A stretch of 64,000 nucleotides of DNA from Massilia sp. ZL223 (GTDB lineage Bacteria; Pseudomonadota; Gammaproteobacteria; Burkholderiales; Burkholderiaceae_D), in the NCBI RefSeq assembly GCF_018119395.1, contig NZ_JAGPWD010000003.1, positions 62,001 to 126,000 on the forward strand, in the 5' to 3' direction. The position numbers and the translations under genes are program-made. Of this stretch, positions 51,514-59,271 are shown piece by piece. The notes under the pieces are model-generated. The model did no database searches and was not told the DNA's origin. It worked only from the letters and a program-made list of their open reading frames with translations. The stretch's first letter is position 1. The number at the start of each line of letters is the position of its first letter.

Positions 51514-52796
51514 CCTATACGGCGATGCCGCCGATCCAGGTGCCGCTTCCCTTCCTGCTGGCGGCGCCATGCTTCGCCCTGGCGGCGGCCCTGCTGCTGG
51601 CCTGGCAGGGCGAAACGGCGCTCGCCTCGCGCTGGACGCCCGTCACCCTGGCGATGACGCACCTGCTGACCCTGGGTTTCCTGACCATGACCATCGTCGG
51701 GGCGCTGTTCCAGCTGCTGCCGACGGTCGCCGGCGTCGGCATCCCGCTGGCGCGCCCGGTGGCCGCCTTGTCCTGGGGCGCGCTGGCACTGGGCACGCTG
51801 CTGCTGGCCGGCGCGCTGGGCCTGGGCCTGGGGCCCGCTGCCTACCAGGCGGCGGCAGGGGTGCTTGGCCTGGCCGGCTTCGTGGTCCTGGCCGCGGTCG
51901 GCACCGCGATCTCGCACAAGATCGCCCCGGTCGCCAGGCCGCTGGTGCGCGGCGTGCGCCTGGCCTCGGCGGGGCTGGCCGTCACCATCGGCCTGGGCGC
52001 TTCCCTGGCCCTGTACCTGAGCGGCATGGGGCCGCTCGACGCCCCGCTGCTGACCGACATCCATGCCTCCTGGGGCCTGGTCGGATGGGTGGTCGCGCTG
52101 ACGGCGACGGTGTCCTTCCAGGTCATCCCGATGTTCCAGGGGACCCCGGCCTATCCGCGTTCGCTCGAATCCTGGCTGCCCGCCGCGCTGGTGGCGCTGG
52201 TGGCAGGGTGGAGCGCCGCGGCCCTGGCGGGCGTGGGCGCGCTGCGCCTGGCGGCGGAGGCCGGCGTGGCCCTGCTGCTGCTGCGCTATGCCGGCGCCAC
52301 GCTCCTGTTCTTCCGCAAGCGCAAGCGGCCGGCGGACGTGGGCACGTATTACTGGGTCCTGGCGATGGGCAGCCTCGCGCTGGCGGCGCTGGTCCATTTC
52401 CTGCCGCTCGGCGCCGACCAGCGCCCGCTCCTGATCGGCATCCTCGTGATCGCCGGCTTCGGGATGTCGGCCGTGAACGGCATGCTGTACAAGATCGTGC
52501 CTTTCCTGGTCTGGTATCACCTGCAATCCGACGCGTCGCTGCCGCGGGAACGGGTGCCGGCGCTGAAGAACATCCTCGATGGAGAACGTGCGCTGAGGCA
52601 GTGGCGCTGGCATGTGGTGGCGCTTGGACTGCTGGCCGCGGCGCCGTTTGCACCCGCCGTGCTGGCGCGGCCCGCCGGACTGTTCCAGGCCCTGGCCATG
52701 CTGCTGCTGATCCGGGACCTCGGCGGCGCGGCCGGACAGTATCTGTCGCTGCGCAGGCGGCAGTCAGGGACCGTGGTACAGGGGCACGCGCTGTGA
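51498..52796 (+). CDS. Polytopic membrane protein, NnrS/heme-copper-subunit-like
   Basis: A 432-residue protein with about 12 hydrophobic helices. Histidines are placed within or at helix ends (LAMTHLLTLGFLTM, TDIHASWGLVGW, ALVHFLPLG, FLVWYHLQSD), a pattern like NnrS and subunit I of heme-copper enzymes, though it is neither a typical oxidase nor NnrS. Its place after nsrR and DUF2249 suggests an NO-protective or NO-sensing membrane role. It overlaps DUF2249 upstream and the CheW-like gene downstream. Confidence 0.75.
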   Translation: MQRSLTYTAMPPIQVPLPFLLAAPCFALAAALLLAWQGETALASRWTPVTLAMTHLLTLGFLTMTIVGALFQLLPTVAGVGIPLARPVAALSWGALALGTLLLAGALGLGLGPAAYQAAAGVLGLAGFVVLAAVGTAISHKIAPVARPLVRGVRLASAGLAVTIGLGASLALYLSGMGPLDAPLLTDIHASWGLVGWVVALTATVSFQVIPMFQGTPAYPRSLESWLPAALVALVAGWSAAALAGVGALRLAAEAGVALLLLRYAGATLLFFRKRKRPADVGTYYWVLAMGSLALAALVHFLPLGADQRPLLIGILVIAGFGMSAVNGMLYKIVPFLVWYHLQSDASLPRERVPALKNILDGERALRQWRWHVVALGLLAAAPFAPAVLARPAGLFQALAMLLLIRDLGGAAGQYLSLRRRQSGTVVQGHAL

Positions 52797-53257
52797 CCGT
52801 TCCGCAAGCCTCGCGCGTGTATACGCCGGTCCGCTGCCTCAGGTTTGCGGCCCTGGGCGCCGACCTGGCGGCAGAAACCGTCCATATCAGCGGCGTGATC
52901 GGAATTTCAGCCATGCACGCCGTTACTCGTCACGAACCCGGTTACGTCATGTTGCACGAGGGAAGCCTGATTCCGCTGGTCGACTACCGCAGGCCCGAGT
53001 CTCGGCAATGCCCCATGGCGGGGGCGCCGGCCCTGGTCGCCATGGTCTATCGCAGGAAGTTTGCCCTCGTGGTCGACCGGATCGAGGGTGGGCTCGACGT
53101 CGAGTGCGCGGAAATCGCGCCCCCGTCCGATGCGCTGGCCTGCCGGTTTCCCTATCTGACCGGCCGCATCTCCCGGGCTGGGGCCGACATTTACCTGGTC
53201 GACGTGGAGCGTCTGCTCGGGCCAGCGATCGAAAAGCATCTCCTGAAACCCAGGTGA
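52793..53257 (+). CDS. Orphan CheW-domain protein
   Basis: A 154-residue CheW-fold protein: VYTPVRCLRFAALGADLAAE, HISGVIGISAMHAVTRHEPG, GSLIPLVDYRRPES (CheW signature) and FALVVDRIEGGLDV. The GTG start gives a GTGA overlap with the preceding membrane gene, so the two are translationally coupled. CheW couples receptors to CheA, but no receptor or kinase gene lies here. It may tie NO or redox state to motility, or the domain may serve another docking role. Confidence 0.8.
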   Translation: MTVPQASRVYTPVRCLRFAALGADLAAETVHISGVIGISAMHAVTRHEPGYVMLHEGSLIPLVDYRRPESRQCPMAGAPALVAMVYRRKFALVVDRIEGGLDVECAEIAPPSDALACRFPYLTGRISRAGADIYLVDVERLLGPAIEKHLLKPR

Positions 53258-53390
53258 AGCAGCATGGGCGGAACGATGCTGGCCCAGCCAGCACGGCTAG
53301 CACGTCAACGAACCGTGCGTCAGGTCTGCCGTACCGATGGTACTTTTCGAACAACCTTGCCCATATGTAGAAACTGTCTGGAGTCTCCAC

Positions 53391-54119
53391 ATGGATTGGC
53401 GCCCGATTCTCGTCATCAGTTTGGTGATTGCCTTACCTGCCATGGCCCAGCCCCAGGCCGGCCCGGCCGGCGAGCGTATTCCAGACACGATGGAGGCGCG
53501 GGTTGCGGCCTGCATCGGCTGCCATGGCGCCGCCGGGCGGGGCGTCGACAACGTCTATTTTCCCCGCCTCGCCGGCAAGCCGACCGGCTACCTGTACAAT
53601 CAGCTGGTGGCCTTCCGCGACGGCCGCCGCAAGTACGTGCCAATGAACTACCTGCTGGCCTATTTGCCCGACAGCTACCTGTACAAGATGGCGGAACACT
53701 TCGCCGCCCAGAACCCGCCGCCGCTGGCCCAGCCTCCCGTCAACGCCTCGCCGCAACTTCTGCGCGATGGCGAGCGCATCGTGACCCAGGGTGTGCCGGG
53801 CAAGCGCCTGCCGGCCTGCGTCGCCTGCCACGGCGCCGACCTGGCCGGCCGCGAACCGGGCATTCCTGGCCTGCTCGGACTGCGCGCCGACTATGTCAGC
53901 GCCCAGCTCGGCGCCTGGCGCTACGGGGTGCGCACCGCGCTTGCCCCAGATTGCATGCAGGTGATCTCGTCCACGCTCAGCGAGCCGGAGGTGGCTGCCG
54001 TTGCGGCCTACCTTGCCTCGCGCCCGGTCACCAATGCCCGTCCTGCGAAGACGGCCCCGGCCGCGCTGCCGCTGCGCTGCGGGAGCCAGCACGCGAGCCA
54101 GGGAGGAGCGCCGAAATGA
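53391..54119 (+). CDS. Diheme cytochrome c (c4-like)
   Basis: A 242-residue exported protein: signal peptide DWRPILVISLVIALPAMAQ and two c-type heme motifs, CIGCH at 41 and CVACH near 144, in two c4-like domains. The ATG at 53391 is used; 18 upstream codons do not extend a signal peptide. It opens the oxidase operon and overlaps the next gene by four bases. It probably passes electrons to the CuA subunit. The 133-bp gap before it shows only a short GTACC/GGTAC dyad. Confidence 0.88.
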   Translation: MDWRPILVISLVIALPAMAQPQAGPAGERIPDTMEARVAACIGCHGAAGRGVDNVYFPRLAGKPTGYLYNQLVAFRDGRRKYVPMNYLLAYLPDSYLYKMAEHFAAQNPPPLAQPPVNASPQLLRDGERIVTQGVPGKRLPACVACHGADLAGREPGIPGLLGLRADYVSAQLGAWRYGVRTALAPDCMQVISSTLSEPEVAAVAAYLASRPVTNARPAKTAPAALPLRCGSQHASQGGAPK

Positions 54120-55414
54120 ACCCGATCCGATTCTCTGCACGGACGGCCCGGTGGCTGGCGCCCGCGCTCCTGCTGGCGGCCATGCAGGCGCCCGCACCGG
54201 CGCAGCAAACGGCGCGGCCGGCCGCGCGGCCGGCAGGCAGTGCACAGCAGGCGCTGGTCGAACGCGGCAAGTATCTTGCCCAAGCGGGGGACTGCATCGC
54301 CTGTCACACTGTCCCTGGCGGCAAGATCTTCTCGGGCAACCGGCCGATGCCCACGCCCTTCGGCACGCTCTATGCCCCCAACATCACGCCCGACCCGCAG
54401 ACCGGGATCGGCAAGTGGACCGCCGACGATTTCTTCAAGATGATGCGCACCGGCCGCTCGCGCAACGGCGAGCTGCTGTATCCGGCCATGCCCTTCGCGA
54501 GCTACACCAAGGTCACCCGCGCCGACAGCGACGCCATCTTTGCCTACCTGCGCTCTGTGCCGCCGGTGCGCCTGGCCTCTCGCCAGCATGACCTGCGCTT
54601 TCCCTACAATAACCGGGCGCTGCTGATCGGCTGGCGCACGCTGTACTTCCAGGAGGGCGAATACGTCCCCGACAAGACCAAGTCGGCCGAGTGGAACCGC
54701 GGCGCCTACCTGGTGCAGGGGCTGGGCCACTGCTCGATGTGCCATACCCCGATCAATGCGCTGGGCGGCTCCTCGCAGGAACGCGCCTTCCAGGGAGGCC
54801 TGATCCCGATGCAGAACTGGTATGCGCCCTCGCTCACCTCGAACAAGGAGGCAGGGCTGGGCACCTGGGAGATCCAGGACATCATCGACCTGCTGCAGAA
54901 AGGCGTGTCGAACCGCGGCACCGTCTACGGCCCGATGGCCGAGGTGACCTTCAACAGCCTGCAGTTCATGACGACGGAAGACGTGCGCGCCATGGCGGTC
55001 TACCTCAAGAGCCTGCCGGCCGACCAGCCGATGCAGAGCGACCCGGCGAACGCCCCGGCGCGCGCCAACCTCACCCAGCAGTTCACGCAGGGCAAGCGCG
55101 TCTACGACGCCCAGTGCGCCAGCTGCCACGGGGCCCAGGGTCGCGGAAAGCTGCCCCACTATCCGCCGCTGGCCGCCAACCAGTCGATCACGATGACCTC
55201 GGCCGTCAACCCGATCCGCATGGTGCTCAACGGCGGCTATCCGCCGGGCACCCGCCGTAATCCGATGCCCTACGGAATGCCGCCGTTCTTCCATTCACTG
55301 TCGGACGGGGAGATCGCCGCCGTCGTCACCTATATCCGCACTGCCTGGGGCAACCGCGGCGCGCCGGTGAGCGAACGTGAAGTCAACGAGCTGCGCTCGG
55401 CAACGGTTGAATGA
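54116..55414 (+). CDS. Triheme cytochrome c (alcohol/gluconate dehydrogenase cytochrome type)
   Basis: A 432-residue exported protein with a signal peptide and three heme-binding motifs: CIACH at residue 60, CSMCH near 207 and CASCH near 330. The repeats resemble the membrane-attached cytochrome subunits of alcohol, aldehyde or gluconate dehydrogenases (ITPDPQTGIGKWTADDFFKMMR). Here it sits in an oxidase operon with no dehydrogenase gene, so it may collect electrons from several periplasmic dehydrogenases. It overlaps the first cytochrome by four bases. Confidence 0.9.
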   Translation: MNPIRFSARTARWLAPALLLAAMQAPAPAQQTARPAARPAGSAQQALVERGKYLAQAGDCIACHTVPGGKIFSGNRPMPTPFGTLYAPNITPDPQTGIGKWTADDFFKMMRTGRSRNGELLYPAMPFASYTKVTRADSDAIFAYLRSVPPVRLASRQHDLRFPYNNRALLIGWRTLYFQEGEYVPDKTKSAEWNRGAYLVQGLGHCSMCHTPINALGGSSQERAFQGGLIPMQNWYAPSLTSNKEAGLGTWEIQDIIDLLQKGVSNRGTVYGPMAEVTFNSLQFMTTEDVRAMAVYLKSLPADQPMQSDPANAPARANLTQQFTQGKRVYDAQCASCHGAQGRGKLPHYPPLAANQSITMTSAVNPIRMVLNGGYPPGTRRNPMPYGMPPFFHSLSDGEIAAVVTYIRTAWGNRGAPVSEREVNELRSATVE

Positions 55415-55432
55415 GTCCATCGAGGAGAGTCC

Positions 55433-55606
55433 ATGATCCTGGAACCGAGGGAAAGCGACGCCAGCTTCGACCAGCAGCGCGTCGACGCCGTGGTCGCACA
55501 GGGGCCGCGCGGCGCCTTTGCAGTGGCCGGCCTGGCGGTCGCCATCGTGATGGCGATGTGGGTGGCCTTCTATGTGCTGGTCTACCTGGCGCGGGGAGGG
55601 GACTGA
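55433..55606 (+). CDS. Small single-helix oxidase-associated protein
   Basis: A 57-residue protein: 26 polar residues then one membrane helix (FAVAGLAVAIVMAMWVAFYV) and a short tail. It begins 18 bp after the triheme gene with GGAGAG as ribosome site, and the CuA subunit starts one base after its stop. Small one-helix subunits are usual in ba3 and other type B oxidases, which makes this a likely subunit IIa-type component. Confidence 0.75.
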   Translation: MILEPRESDASFDQQRVDAVVAQGPRGAFAVAGLAVAIVMAMWVAFYVLVYLARGGD

Positions 55607-55607
55607 G

Positions 55608-56168
55608 ATGGCCCACGACGCCTCGCCCGGCGCGGCGGTCGCCCATGGCGCCGAGTCGCGCTGGGCCATCCTGGTCGGCGCCATCGTCCTGTTCCTGGTC
55701 GGGATGATGGCCTACATGAGCCTGCACTGGGCCGCCATGCCGCCGGTGCGCACCGAGACCATCGATCCCGGCACCCTGCACATCTCGGGCGAATTCATCG
55801 AGAGCAACCTGGGCTCCAGCGTCGAGCCCGACGGCACGGTCATGGTGCGCGTGCTGGCCAACCAGTATTCGTTCACCCCCTCCTGCCTGCTGGTGCCGAA
55901 GGACACGCCGGTCCACATCCGCGGCACGGCGGCCGACGTGGTGCACGGCTTCTCGATCAGCAAGAGCAACGTCAACGTCATGCTCCTGCCCGGCTATATC
56001 TCCAATTTCCGCACGAAGTTCGAACAGACCGGCGAGCACGTCATGCCCTGTCACGAATACTGCGGGGTGGGCCACGCCGCCATGTGGGCGAAGGTGAAGA
56101 TCGTCGAGAAGGCCGAATTCATGCGCCTGGCCGCGAACGGAAGGAGGCTGAGCTGTGTTGGACAATGA
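55608..56168 (+). CDS. Heme-copper oxidase subunit II (CuA), ba3 type
   Basis: A 186-residue subunit with one membrane helix (19-40) and a cupredoxin domain carrying a complete CuA site: His113, Cys148, Glu150, Cys152, His156 and Met159 (CHEYCGVGHAAM). Short length and single helix point to the ba3 (type B) class. It accepts electrons from the cytochromes c of the operon. It overlaps the subunit I gene by 14 bases. Confidence 0.93.
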   Translation: MAHDASPGAAVAHGAESRWAILVGAIVLFLVGMMAYMSLHWAAMPPVRTETIDPGTLHISGEFIESNLGSSVEPDGTVMVRVLANQYSFTPSCLLVPKDTPVHIRGTAADVVHGFSISKSNVNVMLLPGYISNFRTKFEQTGEHVMPCHEYCGVGHAAMWAKVKIVEKAEFMRLAANGRRLSCVGQ

Positions 56169-57786
56169 CACCAGGCGCCTCGTGCTGGCGCACTTCTGGA
56201 TCGCCTTCATCGCCTTCTTCGTGGCGCTGCTGCTGGGCGAATGGCAGATGTACATCCGCAGCCCGCTGCGCGACTGGATCGGGAATCCCGAGCTGTACTA
56301 CCGCGCGGTCACGGCCCATGGCTCGGCGATGGGCTACGTGTTCCCGACCCTGGTGGCGATGGGTTTCGGTTACGCCATCGTCGAACTGGCGCTCAAGCAG
56401 ACCCTGGTCGGCAAACGCTGGGCCTGGATCGGATTCTTCCTGGTCGTGCTGGGCACGGTGACCGCCATGGTGCCGGTCTCGATGGGCCTGGCCACGGTGC
56501 TGTACACCTTCTACCCGCCCCTGATCGGCAATGCGTTCTACTACATCGGCGTGGTGCTGGTCGTGGTCGGCTCGTGGATCTGGGTGGCGCTGATGTCGCT
56601 CAACCTGTATGTCTGGAAAAAGGCGAATCCCGGCGCCGCCGTGCCGCTGCCGATGTTCGCCAACCTGGCCGGCGCCTACCTGTGGGCCTGGACTTCGCTG
56701 GGGGCGGCGATCGAGATCCTGTTCATGATCCTGCCGGTCGCGCTTGGCTTCAAGAACACCATCGATGCCGGCCTGGCCCGCGTGTTCTTTTCCTGGACCC
56801 TGCATGCGATCGTGTATTTCTGGCTAATGCCTGCCTACATCGCCTTCTATACGCTGGTGCCGCGCGCCATCGGCGGGCGCCTTTACAGCGACAAGATGGC
56901 GCGCATCTCTTTCGTGCTGTTCCTGGTGTTTTCGATGCCGATCGGCGTACACCACCTGTTCCAGGACCCGCAGGTGGGCTCGGGCATGAAGTTCCTGCAT
57001 GCGGTCTTCACGGGCATGGTCTCGATCCCGACCTTCCTGACCATCTTTACCATCACCGCCTCGGTCGAGATCGCGGGACGCCTGCGCGGCGGGCGCGGTG
57101 CCTTCGGCTGGGTGAAGGCGCTGCCCTGGAAGAACCCGATGATGCTGGCGGTGGCCTTCTCCTTCATCCTGCTGGGCTTCGGCGGGGCGGGCGGCCTGAT
57201 CAACATGAGCTACCAGCTCGACTTCGCCGTGCACAACACGCAGTGGATCACGGGGCACTTCCACCTGATCTTCGGCGGCGCCATCGTCATCATGTACTTT
57301 GCGCTGGCCTACGACTTGTGGCCCCACCTGACCGGCAAACAACTCGCCAGCGGCCGCCTCATGCGCACCCAGCTGTGGCTGTGGTTCGTCGGAATGATCG
57401 TGCTGACCTTCCCCTGGCACGTGGTCGGCGTGCTCGGCATGCCGCGCCGCATGGCCTACTTCGACTACAGCAATCCCGAGATCGCGCCCCAGGCCATTAC
57501 GGTGATCATCACCTTCTTCGGCGGCCTGATCCTTGTCGTGTCCGGTCTGCTGTTCCTGCTGGTGCTGCTGGGCGGCCACCGCAGCGGGCGCATCGAGCTG
57601 CCCGAATTTCGCTTCAGCCAGGTGGCGCACAACGAAGGGCGGCTACCGGCCGCGCTGAACGGCTACGCGCTGTGGCTGGCGCTGATGATCGGCCTGTCGA
57701 TCGTGAACTACGGCTACCCGATCAGCCAGCTGATGGCGCTCAAGCAGACCTCGGTGCCGGCCGTGCCGGTAGGGAGCCAGCCATGA
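56155..57786 (+). CDS. Heme-copper oxidase subunit I, ba3-like (type B)
   Basis: A 543-residue subunit starting with GTG after AAGGAGG. His55 binds low-spin heme, His217 and Tyr221 (HAIVY) form the crosslinked CuB-Tyr pair, His266-His267 bind CuB and HFH near 370 binds both hemes. The Tyr argues for oxygen rather than NO reduction, unlike CuA-type NO reductases. High-affinity ba3 enzymes work at low oxygen. It forms a compact operon with subunit II and multiheme cytochromes. Confidence 0.92.
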   Translation: MLDNDTRRLVLAHFWIAFIAFFVALLLGEWQMYIRSPLRDWIGNPELYYRAVTAHGSAMGYVFPTLVAMGFGYAIVELALKQTLVGKRWAWIGFFLVVLGTVTAMVPVSMGLATVLYTFYPPLIGNAFYYIGVVLVVVGSWIWVALMSLNLYVWKKANPGAAVPLPMFANLAGAYLWAWTSLGAAIEILFMILPVALGFKNTIDAGLARVFFSWTLHAIVYFWLMPAYIAFYTLVPRAIGGRLYSDKMARISFVLFLVFSMPIGVHHLFQDPQVGSGMKFLHAVFTGMVSIPTFLTIFTITASVEIAGRLRGGRGAFGWVKALPWKNPMMLAVAFSFILLGFGGAGGLINMSYQLDFAVHNTQWITGHFHLIFGGAIVIMYFALAYDLWPHLTGKQLASGRLMRTQLWLWFVGMIVLTFPWHVVGVLGMPRRMAYFDYSNPEIAPQAITVIITFFGGLILVVSGLLFLLVLLGGHRSGRIELPEFRFSQVAHNEGRLPAALNGYALWLALMIGLSIVNYGYPISQLMALKQTSVPAVPVGSQP

Positions 57787-58574
57787 GCGACGAAAGAATC
57801 TTTTCCCTGCGCAACCGCTGGTTTGCCGGGAGCGTGGGCGCGATCCTCGTGATCGCCTTGGTGGCCGCCTTCATCGGACTCGTCTGGCTGCCGAAGGCCC
57901 ACGAGCGCAATGTCATGCAGAGCATGTGGGAGGCGATCTGCAGCGCCGTCGGAGCGCCGGCGCCTTTCCGGGCGGCCGGACTGCCGGCGGAACAACAAAA
58001 GTACCCGAGCAGCGTCATCGTCAACGCGCACATGATGGAGGTGGGCGAGGCGTCGGTTGGTAGGGGCGCGACCTTGGCGATGGCCTGCACCATGTGCCAC
58101 GGCGCGCGCGGCACCAGTCCGGCCGGCACGCCCCACCTGGCCGGGCAGCCGGCCTCCGCCACGTACAAGCAGCTGCGCGATTTCCTTTCCGGCCACCGGC
58201 CGAGCGCCATCATGCAACCCCTGGTGGCCGAGCTGGACGACCAGGACATGCGCGACCTGTCCGCCTATTACGCCTCGCTCGAGCGCGAACGCATCGCCGA
58301 CATCGCGCCCTCGGCCAGCGGAACGCCGCGGCTGGTGCGCAACGGCGATCCGATGCGCAGCGTCGGCGCCTGCTCGTCCTGTCACAGCCCGCATGCGGTG
58401 AGGCCGGCGACGCCGGTGCTCGAAGGGCTGTCCGAGGCCTATCTGAGCGACCAGATGCTCGCCTTCCGCGACGGACGCCGGGCCAACGACATCAATGGCC
58501 AGATGCGCAATGCCGTCCGCAACCTGAACGATGCGGAAATTGCGGAGCTGGCGCGGTACTATGCCGGACGCTAA
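57783..58574 (+). CDS. Membrane-anchored diheme cytochrome c
   Basis: A 263-residue protein held by an uncleaved N-terminal helix (VGAILVIALVAAFIGLVWL) with two heme motifs, CTMCH at 102 and CSSCH near 199, in c4-like domains. It overlaps subunit I by four bases and closes the operon. It could replace a soluble cytochrome as the direct donor to CuA. Domain likeness to the first cytochrome (LRDFLSGHRPSAIMQPL versus LVAFRDGRRKYVPMNYL) suggests duplication. Confidence 0.88.
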   Translation: MSDERIFSLRNRWFAGSVGAILVIALVAAFIGLVWLPKAHERNVMQSMWEAICSAVGAPAPFRAAGLPAEQQKYPSSVIVNAHMMEVGEASVGRGATLAMACTMCHGARGTSPAGTPHLAGQPASATYKQLRDFLSGHRPSAIMQPLVAELDDQDMRDLSAYYASLERERIADIAPSASGTPRLVRNGDPMRSVGACSSCHSPHAVRPATPVLEGLSEAYLSDQMLAFRDGRRANDINGQMRNAVRNLNDAEIAELARYYAGR

Positions 58575-58769
58575 CATGCCAAGCACAGATTCGGTTTCGA
58601 ATTCGTAACGCAAGCTCGCGCGGTGGGTCTTTCCTGTCTGCGGATCTTGCGCCAGATGCCTATTGCTAGAGTCTCAGTTCCTTGCTTGATGAAGACCAAG
58701 GTGAACGAACTCAAGAGGCGAAAATTGTGGTTCTCGCCTAAGTGTTTGAAATTGTTGAGTATAATACGC
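58575..58769. other. Intergenic stretch without recognised genes
   Basis: The gap between the oxidase operon and the small membrane gene is 315 bp long. Its first 195 bases are markedly less GC-rich than the flanks, with TATAAT at 58760-58765, and hold no open frame that looks like a protein. The rest is described as a tRNA fragment and a hairpin. Confidence 0.6.
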
Positions 58770-58814
58770 CCTGCAAAGCCGTCTAGACGGGTTCGACTCC
58801 CGTCCTCGCCTCCA
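58770..58814 (+). tRNA. 3' fragment of tRNA-Cys (GCA), 5' half missing
   Basis: The 45 nt run from the anticodon loop (CTGCAAA, anticodon GCA) through AGCCG, variable TCTAG, a perfect T arm (ACGGG-TTCGACT-CCCGT), acceptor strand CCTCGCC, U73 and encoded CCA, with the layout of bacterial tRNA-Cys. The 5' acceptor GGCGAGG, D arm and 5' anticodon stem are absent upstream. So it cannot be a working tRNA. Such fragments mark the far end of elements that integrate at the tRNA 3' half. Confidence 0.8.
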
Positions 58815-58821
58815 GAATCAA

Positions 58822-58851
58822 GACAATCGCCGGCTCAAGCCGGCGATTGTC
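58822..58851 (+). terminator. Perfect hairpin after the tRNA-Cys fragment
   Basis: A 13-bp perfect stem (GACAATCGCCGGC and its complement) with a TCAA loop, followed by ATTTCT. It looks like the original transcription terminator of a tRNA-Cys gene. Confidence 0.8.
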
Positions 58852-58889
58852 ATTTCTGGCTTCACATTTGCTATTTTGCGAACATCACC

Positions 58890-59141
58890 ATGTTTTACGG
58901 AATCAAGACAGTCAAGGAAGCGCTCGCGTTGATGCTGCGCGTCTGGCGCGAAGCTATCGTTTTTTTCCTTAGTATCGAGTTGTGGCTGATGGTCCTGGTG
59001 GCCGGCGCCACCGTCGGCGGGGTGTGGCTGGCGTTCACGGGCGATGTGCGCGGCATGCTGGCGCTTAGCCTGGCTGCCGCTTATCTGCTCGGGCGTGTGG
59101 TGCTGCACGCGAAGCGCATCCTCTCCTGGCCTTTCCTATAA
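58890..59141 (+). CDS. Small membrane protein of unknown function
   Basis: An 83-residue protein with two hydrophobic helices (AIVFFLSIELWLMVLVAGATVGG and MLALSLAAAYLLGRVVL) and a basic C-terminus (HAKRILSWPFL). I do not recognise it. The ATG at 58890 is used because codons further up cross the tRNA fragment and hairpin; no clear ribosome site is seen. It stands alone between the attachment-site-like region and a lipoprotein gene. Confidence 0.5.
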   Translation: MFYGIKTVKEALALMLRVWREAIVFFLSIELWLMVLVAGATVGGVWLAFTGDVRGMLALSLAAAYLLGRVVLHAKRILSWPFL

Positions 59142-59271
59142 GTCGCGGAGTGGGCCAGATCCTTCGCCGGCGACACGTGTAGTACTGGTCTGGATCAGGG
59201 GAATGGCGTCATAATGCTTGTCATTTCGGCCAATCGTATGGCCAGCATGCGTCCAACCAATGAGAGCCCCG

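Noticed and set aside
53328..53345. GTACC-GAT-GGTAC followed by TTTT as a terminator before the oxidase operon
   Set aside because: A 5-bp stem is too short to support as an intrinsic terminator.
56155..57786. Reading the heme-copper subunit I as a CuA-type NO reductase
   Set aside because: It keeps the H-x3-Y pair needed for oxygen reduction, which NO reductases lack.
58623..58889. N-terminal extension of the small membrane protein
   Set aside because: It would translate through the tRNA-Cys fragment and the hairpin stem.
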